A stretch of 64,000 nucleotides of DNA from Glycine soja. Taxonomy: Eukaryota; Streptophyta; Magnoliopsida; Fabales; Fabaceae. The stretch spans positions 14,653,223 through 14,717,222 of the forward strand of contig NC_041012.1 of assembly GCF_004193775.1 (NCBI RefSeq). The letters run 5' to 3'. The position numbers and the translations under genes are program-made. A model generated the notes under the pieces. The model was not told the DNA's origin and searched no databases. It worked only from the letters and a program-made list of their open reading frames with translations. Below, in pieces: positions 47,470 to 60,178 of the stretch (position 1 is its first letter; every line of letters begins with the position of its first letter).

Positions 47470-50435
47470 TATTATATAATGAATAAGAGATAGTTGAGCA
47501 ACCTAGAGACTCCCAATTACTTCTTGTTTTAGTGTGGTAAAATAGTATTTTATTTCATTTGATCAAATTTTTCATTGTTGTCATTGCTGAGTTCCAAAAG
47601 TTTGGAACTCCTATTATTTTCTTCTCCAATGGTCTTTGTCTTGTGAATTCATCCTTATTTGCTTTTAGCAGAGCACTTCATCAATTTGGGGGTGGAGATG
47701 ATCATGTGATTGATGTACCGCATATGCAACTTTCAAAGTAGTCTCCTTAATCCTAAAAATTTTCCATAGAGAAATAAAATGCAATGAAAGCCAATGATTT
47801 TATGCTGAAATAATACATGTATTTATGTATTGCAAAAGCAAGCCATGATTTCAAATAAACATTCACCTTTTTTCTTATGTGTTGCTTTCTTTCTGCTATT
47901 TATCTCTCATTCCTGGGATATTTGATATAAAAAAGTTTGTTCATCAAAGCAAGTACCGAGTTCCTTCTTAAGCAAGATGGAGAAAAAGAACAAATGAGTT
48001 GCAAGATTTGTCAAGCCCGATGATAAAAAGTTTGTGCCAAAAAATATAACCAAACATGATATGTATCATCTCAACTAAATATTTCTATTAGCAATCTACT
48101 TGGACCTAATAAATATTCTCTAGTTTTCACCAAATTTTCTTTTTCTAACAACATGAGACACAAAACTTGCCCAAACCCTTGTCATCTCCGTGGTCTACTT
48201 CTCCATTGGTCTCAGTTTTTTTTACTCATTGTATACTAATGTTTATAGGGAAACAATTAATATTTTATATCATTTTCAACTAGGCTTATCATAATTTTGG
48301 GTCTACTACAACTTTCATTGTAAATCTTGCTACCACAATTTCCAATGTAAATCATATTGGCTCTCTTTTTTATTCCCCTTGGTTGGGAAGCTAGGTAGTG
48401 ATACACATATTCATGCATATTATAGATGATTATATGCTTTAATTATGATGAAGGGACTGCCCACATGTCTTTTTTTCATGTTATATCTTGTTTGATACAA
48501 ATATGGCATAGGCTAACTCAATATGGTTTTGTGTATCAAAGGAAATCATTCTCCAATCTTTATCCTATAACAGTAGTAGGGGTAACCCTAATTCCTTAGC
48601 CATTTAATAAGTTTATTTAGTTTATTACTTCATTTTTTTCTTCCATGATTTCTATTAAACTAAAGTTTCCAATTGCTTCAGATTTAATGGCATTTACATA
48701 TTGTTTTATGGAGAGCAGGGTTGGGGCGCGGTTTGTTATTGTTATTGGATTTAATATATAGCTTTTCCTCATAGGGAAACTTCAATGATGAATAAGTGTA
48801 TGTGTTTGTATGTTCATAAATGCATATGATACTTTTGTAAGTTGGTTAGAGTTCTCTATTTGATTCTGCAAATAGAATACAAAGGACATGTGCTAAAAAT
48901 AACAAGAATTGAATGGGAAAAGCCCTTCCATGATCTATAGTAACCTACAAAGAATTTCCATGATTTCTAGTAACCTACAAAGAATTTTATTTGTAGGTTG
49001 TAAGTTACTAGAAATCATGGAAGGGCTTTTCCTATTCAATTCTTGTTTTTTAGCATAAATCCTTTGTATTTTATCTCTAGAAGCAAATAGAGAACTTTAA
49101 CCAACTTGCAAAACTATCATATGAATTTATGAATATACAAACACATACACTTATTCATCATTGAATTTTTCCTAGGAGGAAGAACTATTGAATCCAATAA
49201 CAATAGTAAATTGCATCCCAACCCCACACTCCATAAAAGAATATGTAAATTCCATTAAATCTGAAGCAATTGGAAACTTCAATTTAATAGAAGTCATGGA
49301 AGAAAAAAATAAAGTAAGAAACTAAATAAACTTATTAAATGACTAAGGAATTAGAGTTACCCTACTACTGTCATACGATAAAGGTTGGAGAATGACCTCT
49401 TTTGGTACATAACCATATTGAGTTGGCCTATGCCATATTTGTACCAAACAAGATATAACATGAAAACAGGGCACATGGGATGTCCCTTCATCTTAATCAA
49501 AACACACGATCAACTATAATAAGCATGAATATGTATATCACTACCTTGTCTACCAACCAGGGGGAATAAAAGAGAGAACCAATAGGATTTACATGGGAAG
49601 TTGTTGTAGCAAGATTTACACTAAAAGTTGTAGTAGAATCGTGTGGAGTGTACAATGTCAATTGTTTCTCTATAAACATTAGTATACAATGAATAAGAAA
49701 AATTGAGACATGTGGAGAAGTAGACCATGGAAATGACAAGGGTTTGGGCAAGTTTTATGTCTCTTGTTAGAAAAAAATGGTGAAAACTAGAGAATATTTA
49801 TTAGATCCAAGTATATTGCAGATAGAAATATTTATTTGAGATGGTACATATCATGTTTGGTTACATCTTTTGACATAAATTTTTTTGTCATCAGGCTTGA
49901 CAACTCTTTTATTATTTTCCTCTATGTTGCTTAGGAATGAACTTGTACATGCTTGGATGAACAAACTTTTTTTAGATCAAATACTCCAAGAATAAGAGAT
50001 AAATAGCAGAAAGAAAGTAACATAAGAAAAGAAGATGAATGTTTATTTGAAACTGTGGTTTGCTTTTCAAATAGATAAATACATATATTATTTTACCATA
50101 AAATCATTGGTTTTCTTTGCATTTGTTTCTCTAAGAAAAAGTTTTAGGATTAAGGAGACTTATTTAAAAGTTGCATATGGGGTTCATCAGTCACATGATT
50201 GTTTACACTCATAAACCAATGAAGTGTTCTGTTACGAGCAAACAATGATAAATTCACAAGACAAAGACTATTGGAAAAGAAAATAATAGGAGTTCCAAAC
50301 TTTTGGAACTTAGCAATGACAATAGTGACAAAATCTAATTAAAAGGAATAAAACTACTATTTTACCACACTAAAGCAGGAAGTGATTGGGAGTCTTTAGG
50401 TGGCTCAATTATCTTTTATCTTCTTTATATATATA
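47470..50435. repeat. Long inverted repeat, about 1.45-kb arms, almost no spacer
   Basis: The left arm (about 47470-48978) is matched in reverse complement by the right arm (about 48987-50435). Paired landmarks: GAGTTCCAAAAGTTTGGAAC at 47589 with its partner near 50311; GATGAATAAGTGTATGTGTT at 48788 with its partner near 49140; GAATTGAATGGGAAAAGCCC at 48906 with its partner near 49030. The centre lies near 48980. By eye most positions agree, with scattered substitutions and small indels, so this is an old palindrome. A transcript across it would fold into a very long hairpin. No transposase, and outer ends without a visible target duplication. Confidence 0.93.
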
Positions 50436-51807
50436 TCAAAGTCAGTAGGTCTGGGATATAATTGTCAATTTTATTCTTCCACTAAAATGTAGGGTAATTT
50501 TGTAATTATCAATGTATGCATTGTGGAATCTTCTTTTGCTTATTATTGAGGCTTTATTAGTGGGATTCATTAAATTTGGTCATTCGGTCATGCCTTACAA
50601 TTTCCCTAGAAGGCTAGAATATTTGATTGGCACAAGTTTTTTCAGTTTCACACTTTGATTCAATTACTGATTGGGAGAATCACAATGTTTCCCTAGAATG
50701 TTTCGACTGGCACAAACTTTTTTAGTTTCACACTTTAATTTAATTAATTGAGAGTATCTCAATAGGCAATACTTTGTGATCAAGCAATCAATTGATGTTC
50801 TTCTTAATCTCTTTCTCTTCTTCATTATCCTCATTCTCTTTCTTCTTCATATTTTTCTCTCTCCATCATTTTACTTTTGAATAATTTCTTTATCTTCGTT
50901 GTCAAATTTTTGAATCCTATGGGTGCTTTTAAACCCTAACGACCTTAATTGAATATGTTTCTCTTATCCCAGTATTTCTTTCATGTTCTTTTTTGGATGG
51001 TGAAGATACGAAGGAGAATGTATGTTTATCTGTAGATTGGGGTTTTGTGTTAAGCGAATGTATGTTTCTCCTTTGATATCTTTCTAATTAATATATCTAT
51101 TGAATCCAACCTACCTTTCTTTTTTGCTTTTTTACAAATCCTCTCTGATCAAGTTGTTTTTTTGGATATTCTTCAACAGGGATTGTTGAATCTTCTTTTG
51201 TAATTTGGAAAATTCTCACTTTCCCTTACCTCACCATCTCCCTTCACTAGGTTTGAACGAAAGCAATTCACAAAAAAAAATGAATAAAGAAATCTCACTC
51301 TCATTTTATGTGAAATTTGGGGAAATTGGAAATTCAATATTATTTTGAAGATAGGCACAACTTGGTTAAGTTCATTAAGTTGGTACAACAAGCTGAATGG
51401 AGCTTAGGGTAATGGTTTTGTAGGCCCCTTTATAATTTTAAATAATATATTTAGATGATAATTTGTTTTTGAAAAAGAACAACAATGTTTAGTCCATGCT
51501 TAAAGGTCTTTTCTTTTTGTTTGATATTCGGGGGGTTTCATATTTAGCTCAAGTATTTTCGGGTATAACTTTCAGAACAAATAGTGAACCTTTTTGTTAA
51601 TTTTCTAAGCAATTGTACAATTTTTCTAGTGATGTATGCAGCAATGCAAGAATTTTATGAGAAGATTTTCAACATTATATGAGTGAAGAAATTGTTCCAA
51701 ATGCAGGAAGGTACAATGATTATGTCACAAGCAAGAAATTGGGATTTGAATAGGATATTTTTTCATATCCTTGCTTTCATGTTTCAACTTTGCATTTTTT
51801 TTATTGT
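50436..51807. other. Intergenic DNA without recognised gene
   Basis: Contains a small imperfect tandem duplication around GATTGGCACAAGTTTTTTCA (about 50623 and 50705). Short open frames lack motifs. Confidence 0.55.
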
Positions 51808-52999
51808 TGATGGATTGGCAAGTGCACCAATTCGTCCCAAGTAGTAAAGTTAAGGCAAAAGTCTGAGTATCAAATCCACATGGATTTTGTTTGTACTTAG
51901 GTAGATGAATATTTTATTAAATCAAACAAGAGAGAAAAGCAATTATAAAAGTGAATTAATTAATTGAAAACAGAAAAAAGGAGAAATGTCAATATTATAG
52001 AAGTTAAATTTAGAATATGAAAATGTTGGGATCTTAGCCTACCAGAGCTACCCTTTGATGTAATGTTAAGGATTTTTCTCTATTTACTATTGTTCCAATT
52101 TACACCTGCATCTACTAGTATACTCTAACTTTGATCCCCCGCATGAAAGAGTCTAATTTATCTATTTTCTCTTCCAAATCCCTTTGCAGAGCTAAAATAG
52201 TAAATTGTATTAAAAATAGAGATATATAACAGGCTAAACAAATATCAATTTATCCCTAGTGATGACTTTATTTAGATACTCTTTCTCATTTCTATTAGAA
52301 AATAATGTTTCCCAACTCTACCTCTAAAACCTATCATGCAAATGGGTGATCAAGCCACAAGAAATAATATTAAACACAAGAAAGGATAATGTAAATGTAA
52401 TATTATTAAATAGATAGGAAGAGAAATTTACATCAAGGGTAGTTGATTGCCAAGTTCCCAACAAAGGGGGTTTAGCCTCTCATTGTCATGGAGGCTTTAC
52501 AATTACAAAAGGAAAATATTTAGTAAAGGGGAAGAAGATAAGAGAGGAAATGGAGGGAAGAAATGACTTTGAATGCTTGCTTCTCTTTTTTCTAAAATTT
52601 GTCTTCCATAAAGAATTGTATTCTATTGGAATTTTGTGAGTTTTTTTCTTCTTTTCTCTTATTCTTTTATAGGTGCAAATTATCTTAGCTAAGCAGGCTT
52701 CTCGCGCTAAGCCCGTCTTTACTTTTTTGAATTAGTATGCTTTCCTTAATCATCCCTACTTTCATTAATTAGTTTGTTTTCCTTAATTATTCCTATATTC
52801 CTGAATTATCTTGTTTTTTTTGCGCTTGATTTTACTCATAAGCATCATAAATTCATCACTTTTAATATTTTTTGTACAAAAACTTAAATGATGTTAATTT
52901 AACCATTATTTGCTCAAAAATAAAAAAAAATTAGGAGAGAAAAATTACAAGTTTCTATATAATTTAACCTCAAAATATACTCATAATTAACAGTTATCA
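51808..52999 (-). repeat. Solo LTR, Ty3-type (1192 bp)
   Basis: On the minus strand it starts TGATAACTGTTAATTATGAG and ends CACTTGCCAATCCATCA. The 5-bp flanks are ATTGT (51803-51807) and GTTGT (53000-53004), matching but for one transition. The GCACCAATTCGTCCCAAGTAG and CGCGCTAAGCCCG phrases resemble Tat/Ogre-type legume LTRs. No internal region remains. Confidence 0.78.
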
Positions 53000-53004
53000 G
53001 TTGT

Positions 53005-55341
53005 TATTTTTTATGATTAGAAGGTCAATGTTTAATTTGTAGTAATTTACTTTACATGTACTTTTGAATTTGAGGTGTATTGAGTATAATTTTTCCACTT
53101 TTGAAAAACAATTTTTGAATTATATATATATAGTGTTTTTTCTTTGCACTTGTTAAAAAATGAAACCTACAACTATGTTTTTATTAAACATTAAATCTTT
53201 TTTTCTTTATAGTTTATATGAAGGATTGGCTAAACACAGTAAATTATGTGTTTGATTTTGGTAAGTTATTTCACACACCATACATCATGAATGACCCTGT
53301 TCATGATAATTTAGATTCTTGAACACATAAAAAGCCTCATATTGTTCCAGAATTTTGTTGCTCTTTTTATTTTAGATAAACAATCTTTTATCTTAATCAA
53401 ATGAAAATCATAACAACTTATCCTTGAATAGTTAAACTGTTATCCATCTTGATCAAGGAAGAATGTTAAAGAAGACAAACATGATTGGTAGAGAAGTAAA
53501 TGGTAGTGATGTTACTACTTGAAACATTTCTCTAATTGGATAAGTTAAGCATCGGAGAGGAGCACTTGTTACTGAACTTTTAGTGAATAGTAGAGTTATA
53601 AGCAAGTCTTGATAAAATTACATTTATCAGTATATTATGTGCTTAAATTTTACCCATTGGAGACGCTCTAAGCCCGGTATATTTTGTGGTACAATGAAAG
53701 ACTAACCATTGTCTTTTGACTTACTAATTTTGGCCTTGTGATGCCTATTTGGGTGACAAAGTATTTGATTAGCAGTTCCAAACTTGCCACAACATGTTAT
53801 ATAGAGAGCATGGAAAAATGTTATGTTTATTGCATATAGACATAGGTAGGTAGGTAGGTATATAACTTTTTACACAAATATAATTGTATATCTTCCGTGA
53901 CTATGGATTAATTGATTCAATTGAAGTAATTTTTGAACTATTAAACATGATTTTTTTATCCATCTATTAATGCTTGGTACATAACTTATATTAGAACACA
54001 CTAGATTATTGACTCGTATGGGTTTGATAGACGAATTATTTAAGTAATTTATATGAGTGTTAAATAAAATGTAGAATTCAGTTTATTATTTATTAAAAAA
54101 TATCATTTTATCATATTTATTAAAGATTGCAATATAACAATATATTGCTATATTAATTGTTAAGGAATTGTTCTTAAATACTACCCCAAAATTTATAATC
54201 CTAGGGTACCAATTGAATTTTGAAGTTTGAAAACAAATAAAAAAGAAACAAAGACACAAATAGCTCCTAAATTTCAATTTCAAAATAGATAATAGGTAAC
54301 TATATACAAATAAAAAAGATATATTGTTCTAAAATGTAAGATTAAAATTAGATAATTAATCATCATTAATTCCAGGCCATAGACTACTTACAACTTTGTT
54401 GAACACCATTTAATTTTTTTAGAAATATTAATATCCCTTAATTGTATCTATTGTGATTCACAAATAATTTTCATTTTCTCTCACCAAAAAGAAAATACTA
54501 ACACCAGCAACATCAATGTTAGCTTCATTGTTGGTTTTCATATATAAGACTCATGTTATAGAAAAATAATCCACCCAAAATCACTTCCAATTCTTTGTCC
54601 ATGTCACTCCATGTGAATGTAAAAGGCAAAGACCTAGTGATAAGATAAATCATTTCCCCAATCTCACCATAACAAACCAACCTCCTTTAGGGAACCCTAT
54701 GCAGAAGTGTATATTATCTTTCAAACTGAATTGCACACCTAAGGTAAGGTACACTTGTTCGAGTAGTGTACAACTTATAGTTGCAGGAACTTGAAATAAT
54801 GAAATAATGGCTCACAATTACATTCAATCTTGCATAAAATATGGTTATTAACTAATAAGTATCTTATAAAGAACCATTTCATTGTAGATTAAAAAGGCGT
54901 GTAGAGAGTGGCAACTGACAACAAATTAAAAATACAAATATATACAATAATAAAGATATATATATTACCAACTTACTATGTCATTCATTCTTGCTTTGTC
55001 AATACTTGTTCCTTCTCATAGTCAAAGCTTTTGTCTACTAGATAGGTTTTGCACAATATTGATTCTTATTTTTCCTTCCTTTCTTAGAAACTCATATTAA
55101 TGGCTTAACTTCAATAATATGAATAAATCACAGGAGAAACGAAAAAAGAATAACTTGCATTCAATGTGAGAAGTCAAAACTAAAAAACTGAACAAAACCC
55201 AAATGAACCTACTATCATGCGAAAGATAACAATACGACAAAGACATGTTCAAAGAACAATGAAAGATGAAAAAGAGTTCACTCTTCTATTTTCTTATATA
55301 AGGCACACAAAATGTAAGATATATTTTGTAATGATAAATTA
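53005..55341. other. AT-rich intergenic DNA
   Basis: No gene recognised. A short (TAGG)n run lies at about 53844-53861. Confidence 0.55.
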
Positions 55342-55527
55342 TCACTTAACAATCCAAATAACCAAAACACTTGGAAATTTCTTTGATAAATTATCATTGG
55401 AAGCAACCACCACGACATTGTGCTCAGGATCCTCACAAATTCTAAACCATGTTTCTCCAGTGAAGTAGATACGCCATTGCATGAACTTATGGGAGTCATC
55501 ATCATACGCAGTAGCACCATTAGGCAT
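55342..55527 (-). other. Unassigned open frame (61 aa), possible exon fragment
   Basis: The minus strand encodes MPNGATAYDDDSHKFMQWRI, then YFTGETWFRICEDPEHNVVV and VASNDNLSKKF. The composition looks like real protein rather than chance AT-rich translation, and the wording resembles a folded domain. I do not recognise the family. It could be one exon or a pseudogene piece; no neighbouring exon was found. Confidence 0.3.
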
Positions 55528-55692
55528 CTTCTCATTTCTATCTCCTTTTTGCCTCCATCGAAAAATGCATAGGAAAGAGCCAAAACGTAGTAGCCTTATT
55601 AAACAATGCTTTTTATTGTAATTGATTGAAGTGGAAAAGGCCCAAAATTATTGCATGTCAATTGACCATTACCAAATTGTTGGAGTCGAAGA

Positions 55693-55814
55693 GCTATGCA
55701 CATTCTTCTCCCCAAGTAAAAAACATAACATCTCAAATTTAATTGAATATTGTATTATATCCAAGCCAATTTAAAATGAAACATGACTATTCTTAATTAT
55801 TATAAAGGAAAATA
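55693..55814. repeat. 122-bp direct repeat, left copy, flanking the captured LTR
   Basis: Begins GCTATGCACATTCTTCTCCC and ends AAAGGAAAATA. It is identical by eye to 56917-57038 except for one base (ATGACTATT versus ATGAATATT). Confidence 0.95.
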
Positions 55815-56916
55815 GTACCCGAATCAAATAAACATTAAAATGCAGTAACTAGAAAGTGACCCTAGGTTGTCTCCCAACGAGCAATGATCAACCAAACATT
55901 CATAATAGATAGTAGGAAAATAGTAACGAATTTGGGGGGGGGGTTGTTTTTTTTTTTTTTTGTAAATTAAACAACGAGTAAAATTGAATTAGAAAACATC
56001 AAAATTAAAACACGTTGTTTCCCCTTGATTCACAAGCAAGTCTCTTATCTTAGGTTACGAGAGTTTATCCTTTATCAGTTCAACCACTTAAACCAACCCT
56101 AAATTAAATTACTAAGCGAAATTTAACATAAGGCATTCATTATGTGATTAAGCAACACATACACCAATTAATCATAAACGATCATTAAGCATGAATGTAA
56201 TTAAGCACAGAGACAATTAATCAAGCACTAAGCATGCATGAATTAATAGCAACAAATTCAGAGTAATTAGTGAAGAAGAAAAACTGAACAGAATTTAACA
56301 ATAATAATAGAACTTCAAAGAGAACTGTGCTTGATCCTCAAGAGAAAGCAACGCCGGAGACTTAGCCTTCCATTAATCAATAGAGAACGAAATTATAGAT
56401 TGAAGAACGAAATTTTATTGCTAAAACGAAAAGTCAAAACTGGAATTGCAAAACGAAAAAGTGTCTAAGAAAAGCCTAAAACTAAAAAATGAAAACAGGA
56501 GAGAGAGAAGAGAGAGAGTGAGAGCCTAAACTAGAACATTGGTGCTGTTATATAGTTCTTCCAACCCCAAAGGTTACAAATCTGTTTTAAATCCAAGCCC
56601 ATAAATAAAATAAAATAAAATCTATATAAGATAAGATAAGATCTAGATGAAATAATATCTAGATGAGATCAAATCTAAATAATATCTAGATAAGATAAAA
56701 TTTTGTAGAATAAAATAGTTTGTCCTCTTCAAGTCCAAGCCCAATTCTGGATTTAAGCCCAATGCTTCATTAATTCCTGAAATTAGATTAAAAACATCAA
56801 ATTAACTAAATGGGCCCAAATAATAAAATTGCCTAATTAATTTGACAATTAAGACTAATCAGTACTTAAAATGGTGCAAAAAGGGTTAAGAAATAGGAGA
56901 AAATAATGGCACATCA
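55815..56916 (-). repeat. Athila-type LTR lacking its last 11 bp (1102 bp)
   Basis: Aligns along its length with the LTR at 5760-6824. Its minus-strand 5' end (TGATGTGCCATT) is intact, but the last 11 bases corresponding to 5760-5770 (GACCTTGATCA on the minus strand) are absent at 55815. There is no internal region and no normal 5-bp target duplication; instead a 122-bp direct repeat lies on both sides. Confidence 0.93.
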
Positions 56917-57038
56917 GCTATGCACATTCTTCTCCCCAAGTAAAAAACATAACATCTCAAATTTAATTGAATATTGTATTATATCCAAGCCAATTTAAAA
57001 TGAAACATGAATATTCTTAATTATTATAAAGGAAAATA
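56917..57038. repeat. 122-bp direct repeat, right copy
   Basis: Matches 55693-55814 with one substitution. The sequence continues into unduplicated DNA (TTTTTTGAATAC) at 57039. Confidence 0.95.
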
Positions 57039-58078
57039 TTTTTTGAATACAAAATTGAAACAATAAAAGTTTCTCATTTTTCATTAATATAAATTGTATA
57101 TTAAATTATCTTTGAAATATTGGTATTATCTGTTGAGATATGATTAAATAAAAAAATTAAATGAGATATGATCTTATCCTTAAATTACCCATTAAATTTT
57201 AAACCACAAAAAATTTATTCTATCTATCTCTCTCTCTCTCTCCCTCTCTCTCTCTCTCTCTATATATATTCTTTTTCACATACATTTAGATTTATCTTCC
57301 ATATAACAGGAATGAATTGTTTTGATTATAAATAGTGATTTATGATTGAATAATCATTTTATAATGTTAGTGCATCATCTATTTTTTCAAACCTTTTTAC
57401 TAAATATTTTTGTTAACTTAAAGTTAAAATTTACATAATCATTATATATTTAATAATATAAAAAATCATTAGATCAATATACTCATTAGTATTTAATAAA
57501 TATAAATTATATATAAATCTAATACATAGAAATGAATATTTTTTCTTATAAATGTAAGTAGAAATTTACATTTAATTCGCACGGATGAATAATTTAGCTA
57601 AATCTCATTAATATCTAAATTATATTTTTATTATTATAATTAGACATGGATGAATAATTAAAGAATTATAGATCTTTGAAATGTTTATTTCATAATGACG
57701 GACCTCTTTGAAATGTTCTACATTGCAATTGTAATATGTTTATTTGAAATACATGCTTTGTTAATACCAATACATGTTGATGTTATCTTACTTTTATTAC
57801 ATTGACTTATTTTTAGAATGTTTAGGTTGTTATTTAAAAAAAATTGATACTCAAAATTAAAAACTACCCCAAATGGACCCATTTGGTGTGGTTGCAAGTT
57901 TTTGGGTTTTGAATTTCAAAATACAATTTTCAAAATAAAATATTTTTGACAAAAATGAAGCTAAAATAGTTTTAAATAAATTTTGAAACATTTTTACACT
58001 CATTTTCTAAACCAAGAAAAAAGTTTTGCGAATTTAGTTTTTAGTCTAAGAAAAATACACATTTATCACATTTGATAA
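57039..58078. other. AT-rich intergenic DNA with CT microsatellite
   Basis: Contains a CT/(TA) microsatellite at 57221-57269. No gene recognised. Confidence 0.65.
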
Positions 58079-58585
58079 TGACACTTTGTGCTGTCATAAC
58101 CGGTATCACCACCATTTCCATTGTCACCGTGACCATCACCTATATCATCTTGGTCACTACCACCACTAGCACCACTATCACCACCATCATCAAAACCAAC
58201 ATCACCAACGTTGCTACCACCATCGCTCTGCCACTACTTGGTGTCACTATTAACACCATCGTCATTGTCACCATATCACCACCGACATTGTTACCACCAC
58301 CACCATTAGTGTCATCGACACTATCATTGTTGCCACCACCATTACTACCAACAATAACACCTCCATCACCACCACTACAATTACCACCCCCGTCACCACA
58401 ACCACCATCCCCCACCACCGTTGCCACCAACATTATTGTCACCACCGCCACCACTAATATCACCTCTGTCACCACCACCACCAACGTTGCCATCATTGAC
58501 TACCACCTCCAATGCCACCACCACCGCAATCACAATTGATATCTTTATTGTTGTCGTTGCTACTGACAATATCATTATTACCATT
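58079..58585. repeat. Degenerate trinucleotide (ACC/ATC) low-complexity block
   Basis: About 500 bp built from CAC/ACC/ATC/CAT triplets, giving long Thr/Ile/Pro-rich open frames on the plus strand and Val/Gly/Met-rich ones on the minus strand. The pattern is that of an expanded and decayed trinucleotide repeat, not a gene. Confidence 0.85.
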
Positions 58586-59374
58586 ACATAAAATACTCTT
58601 AAACTAATTTTAATATGATATGAAACTTTCAAAATGAGTTTATTTGAAACTAATCGTATTCTAAAAATTGGTTTAATTTTTTGAGCAAATTACACAAATA
58701 CTCAAGTTTGAACATACTACATGAGCATTCCCTCTCTTAAAATGCATTTTTTTTTGCACCCGCTAACTGAATCTTTTAGTTAATGTTGTTAGTGTGTTTG
58801 TGAAAGATCAAAATTACCCTTCATAGTTCTAAAACCCCTCATTTTGTTGCTCCCTCACATGTTCTAAAACCCCCAAAATGTGTTCTGCTAGGGTTTAAGT
58901 TCTCTCTCGGATTCGATGGCCACCATCTTTGTCTGCTAGGATTTCAACGACCATTGTATGTGTTTGCTTGGGTTAAAAGTAGATTTTTCCACTAAAATCT
59001 CCATGGTGGTGTTCGACTACATTAGATTCGACATTGTGTTTGGTCGGTGGTTCGAGTTAGTCAATGTTGGTTTAGTTGTAGTTCGACCTGAATTGTGCAA
59101 GATTGAAAGTTTGAATTTGTTAAGGTGTGTGTTTCATGCTTGTATTTAAACCCTAGAGTTCAGCTTTTTTTAATTTGGTAAATGTGATTTAAGTGAGTTT
59201 TACTATTGTTGTGGATCACTGTTGTTGTTTGAGACAACTATTATTGTTGGGGACCACTGTTATTTTTGGATTTACTGATGTTCATGGGACAACTTTTTTG
59301 TTGTTTGGGACCACTGTTGGGTTTACTATTGTTGTTTTGATTACTTGTCTTTGTAGTGGTATGTTATAGACCCA

Positions 59375-60178
59375 TTGTTTGATTATTTTATTATTTGGTT
59401 GTCGGCATGCATGAAACAAAATAGAAGACGATCCATAATTGGGTACAAATCTAGGAATGCAGATTTTCTGGTCCATTTTGTGGAATTAAGAGGGCAAACA
59501 TTTTACATCAACAATGTGGATTCTGATAAGTATGGCTTTTATGATGTGATTGATGACATTTACAATTTTGTAGCTGAATTGAGTTTGCCTCCTTGCAATC
59601 CTTTCATTATGTGGGTTCGATGTGCTAATGGTAATTATCGTCATTTGGCTAATGATTATGATGTTATGTCAATTTATGTCGAGAATCCAAATAGTAGTTA
59701 TATTCATTTGTATGCAACCAAAAATAAAGATGAGTTTTGGCTTGAACCTTTTGTTATTGAACCTGCACCGACTGTTATTGAACCTGTAAATTTTGTGCAT
59801 TTTGTAAATTTACACTTTTTATTAAAACTTTATATTACTTATGTGTTACTAATAATAACTTTTTTATTTTTTTTGTAAGGTAACAAATTTTGAAGCTGCA
59901 ACAACTGTTGGAATTGAACCAACAAATTCTAGTGTTCCTCTAACCCAACAATCTAGAGTTACCTTTCAGGTATTCTTAAACCAGTTCTAGTGTTCCTTTA
60001 ACCAAGCTGTAAATTATTTGCAAACTAACCCAATTTTTAATTTCACTAACAGGAATCACAAAGAAATGCGTAGGGGACAACTCAGCCTTCCAACCAAGAA
60101 GGCAATAGTAACCCAACTGAAGGTTCAAAGAAGAGAAAAAGACAAAAACCAAGAGCCAAAAGACTTAATAGAAATTAG
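59375..60178 (+). pseudogene. MuDR-type N-terminal protein without transposase core, three exons
   Basis: Likely exons: 59375 (or later ATG) to 59785, 59880-59969 and 60053-60178, all GT-AG and in phase 0. The first exon encodes the PB1-like N-terminal region of plant MuDR proteins: LVHFVELRGQTFYINNVDSD, YGFYDVIDDIYNF, FIMWVRCANGNYRHLANDYD and SSYIHLYA. The second is Thr/Glu-rich; the third ends GSKKRKRQKPRAKRLNRN, a nuclear-localisation type tail. An in-frame TAG occurs seven codons into exon 3 (60071-60073). The zinc-binding and DDE parts of MuDR are absent, so it cannot catalyse transposition. Start codon uncertain. Confidence 0.65.

Noticed and set aside
49497..49751. 84-residue frame in the right palindrome arm
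   Set aside because: Not preserved in the matching left arm, so it is unlikely to be a conserved coding sequence.
58072..58539. Thr/Pro-rich 155-residue open frame
   Set aside because: It follows the decayed triplet repeat; the opposite strand is equally open. No start context, introns or domain support it.
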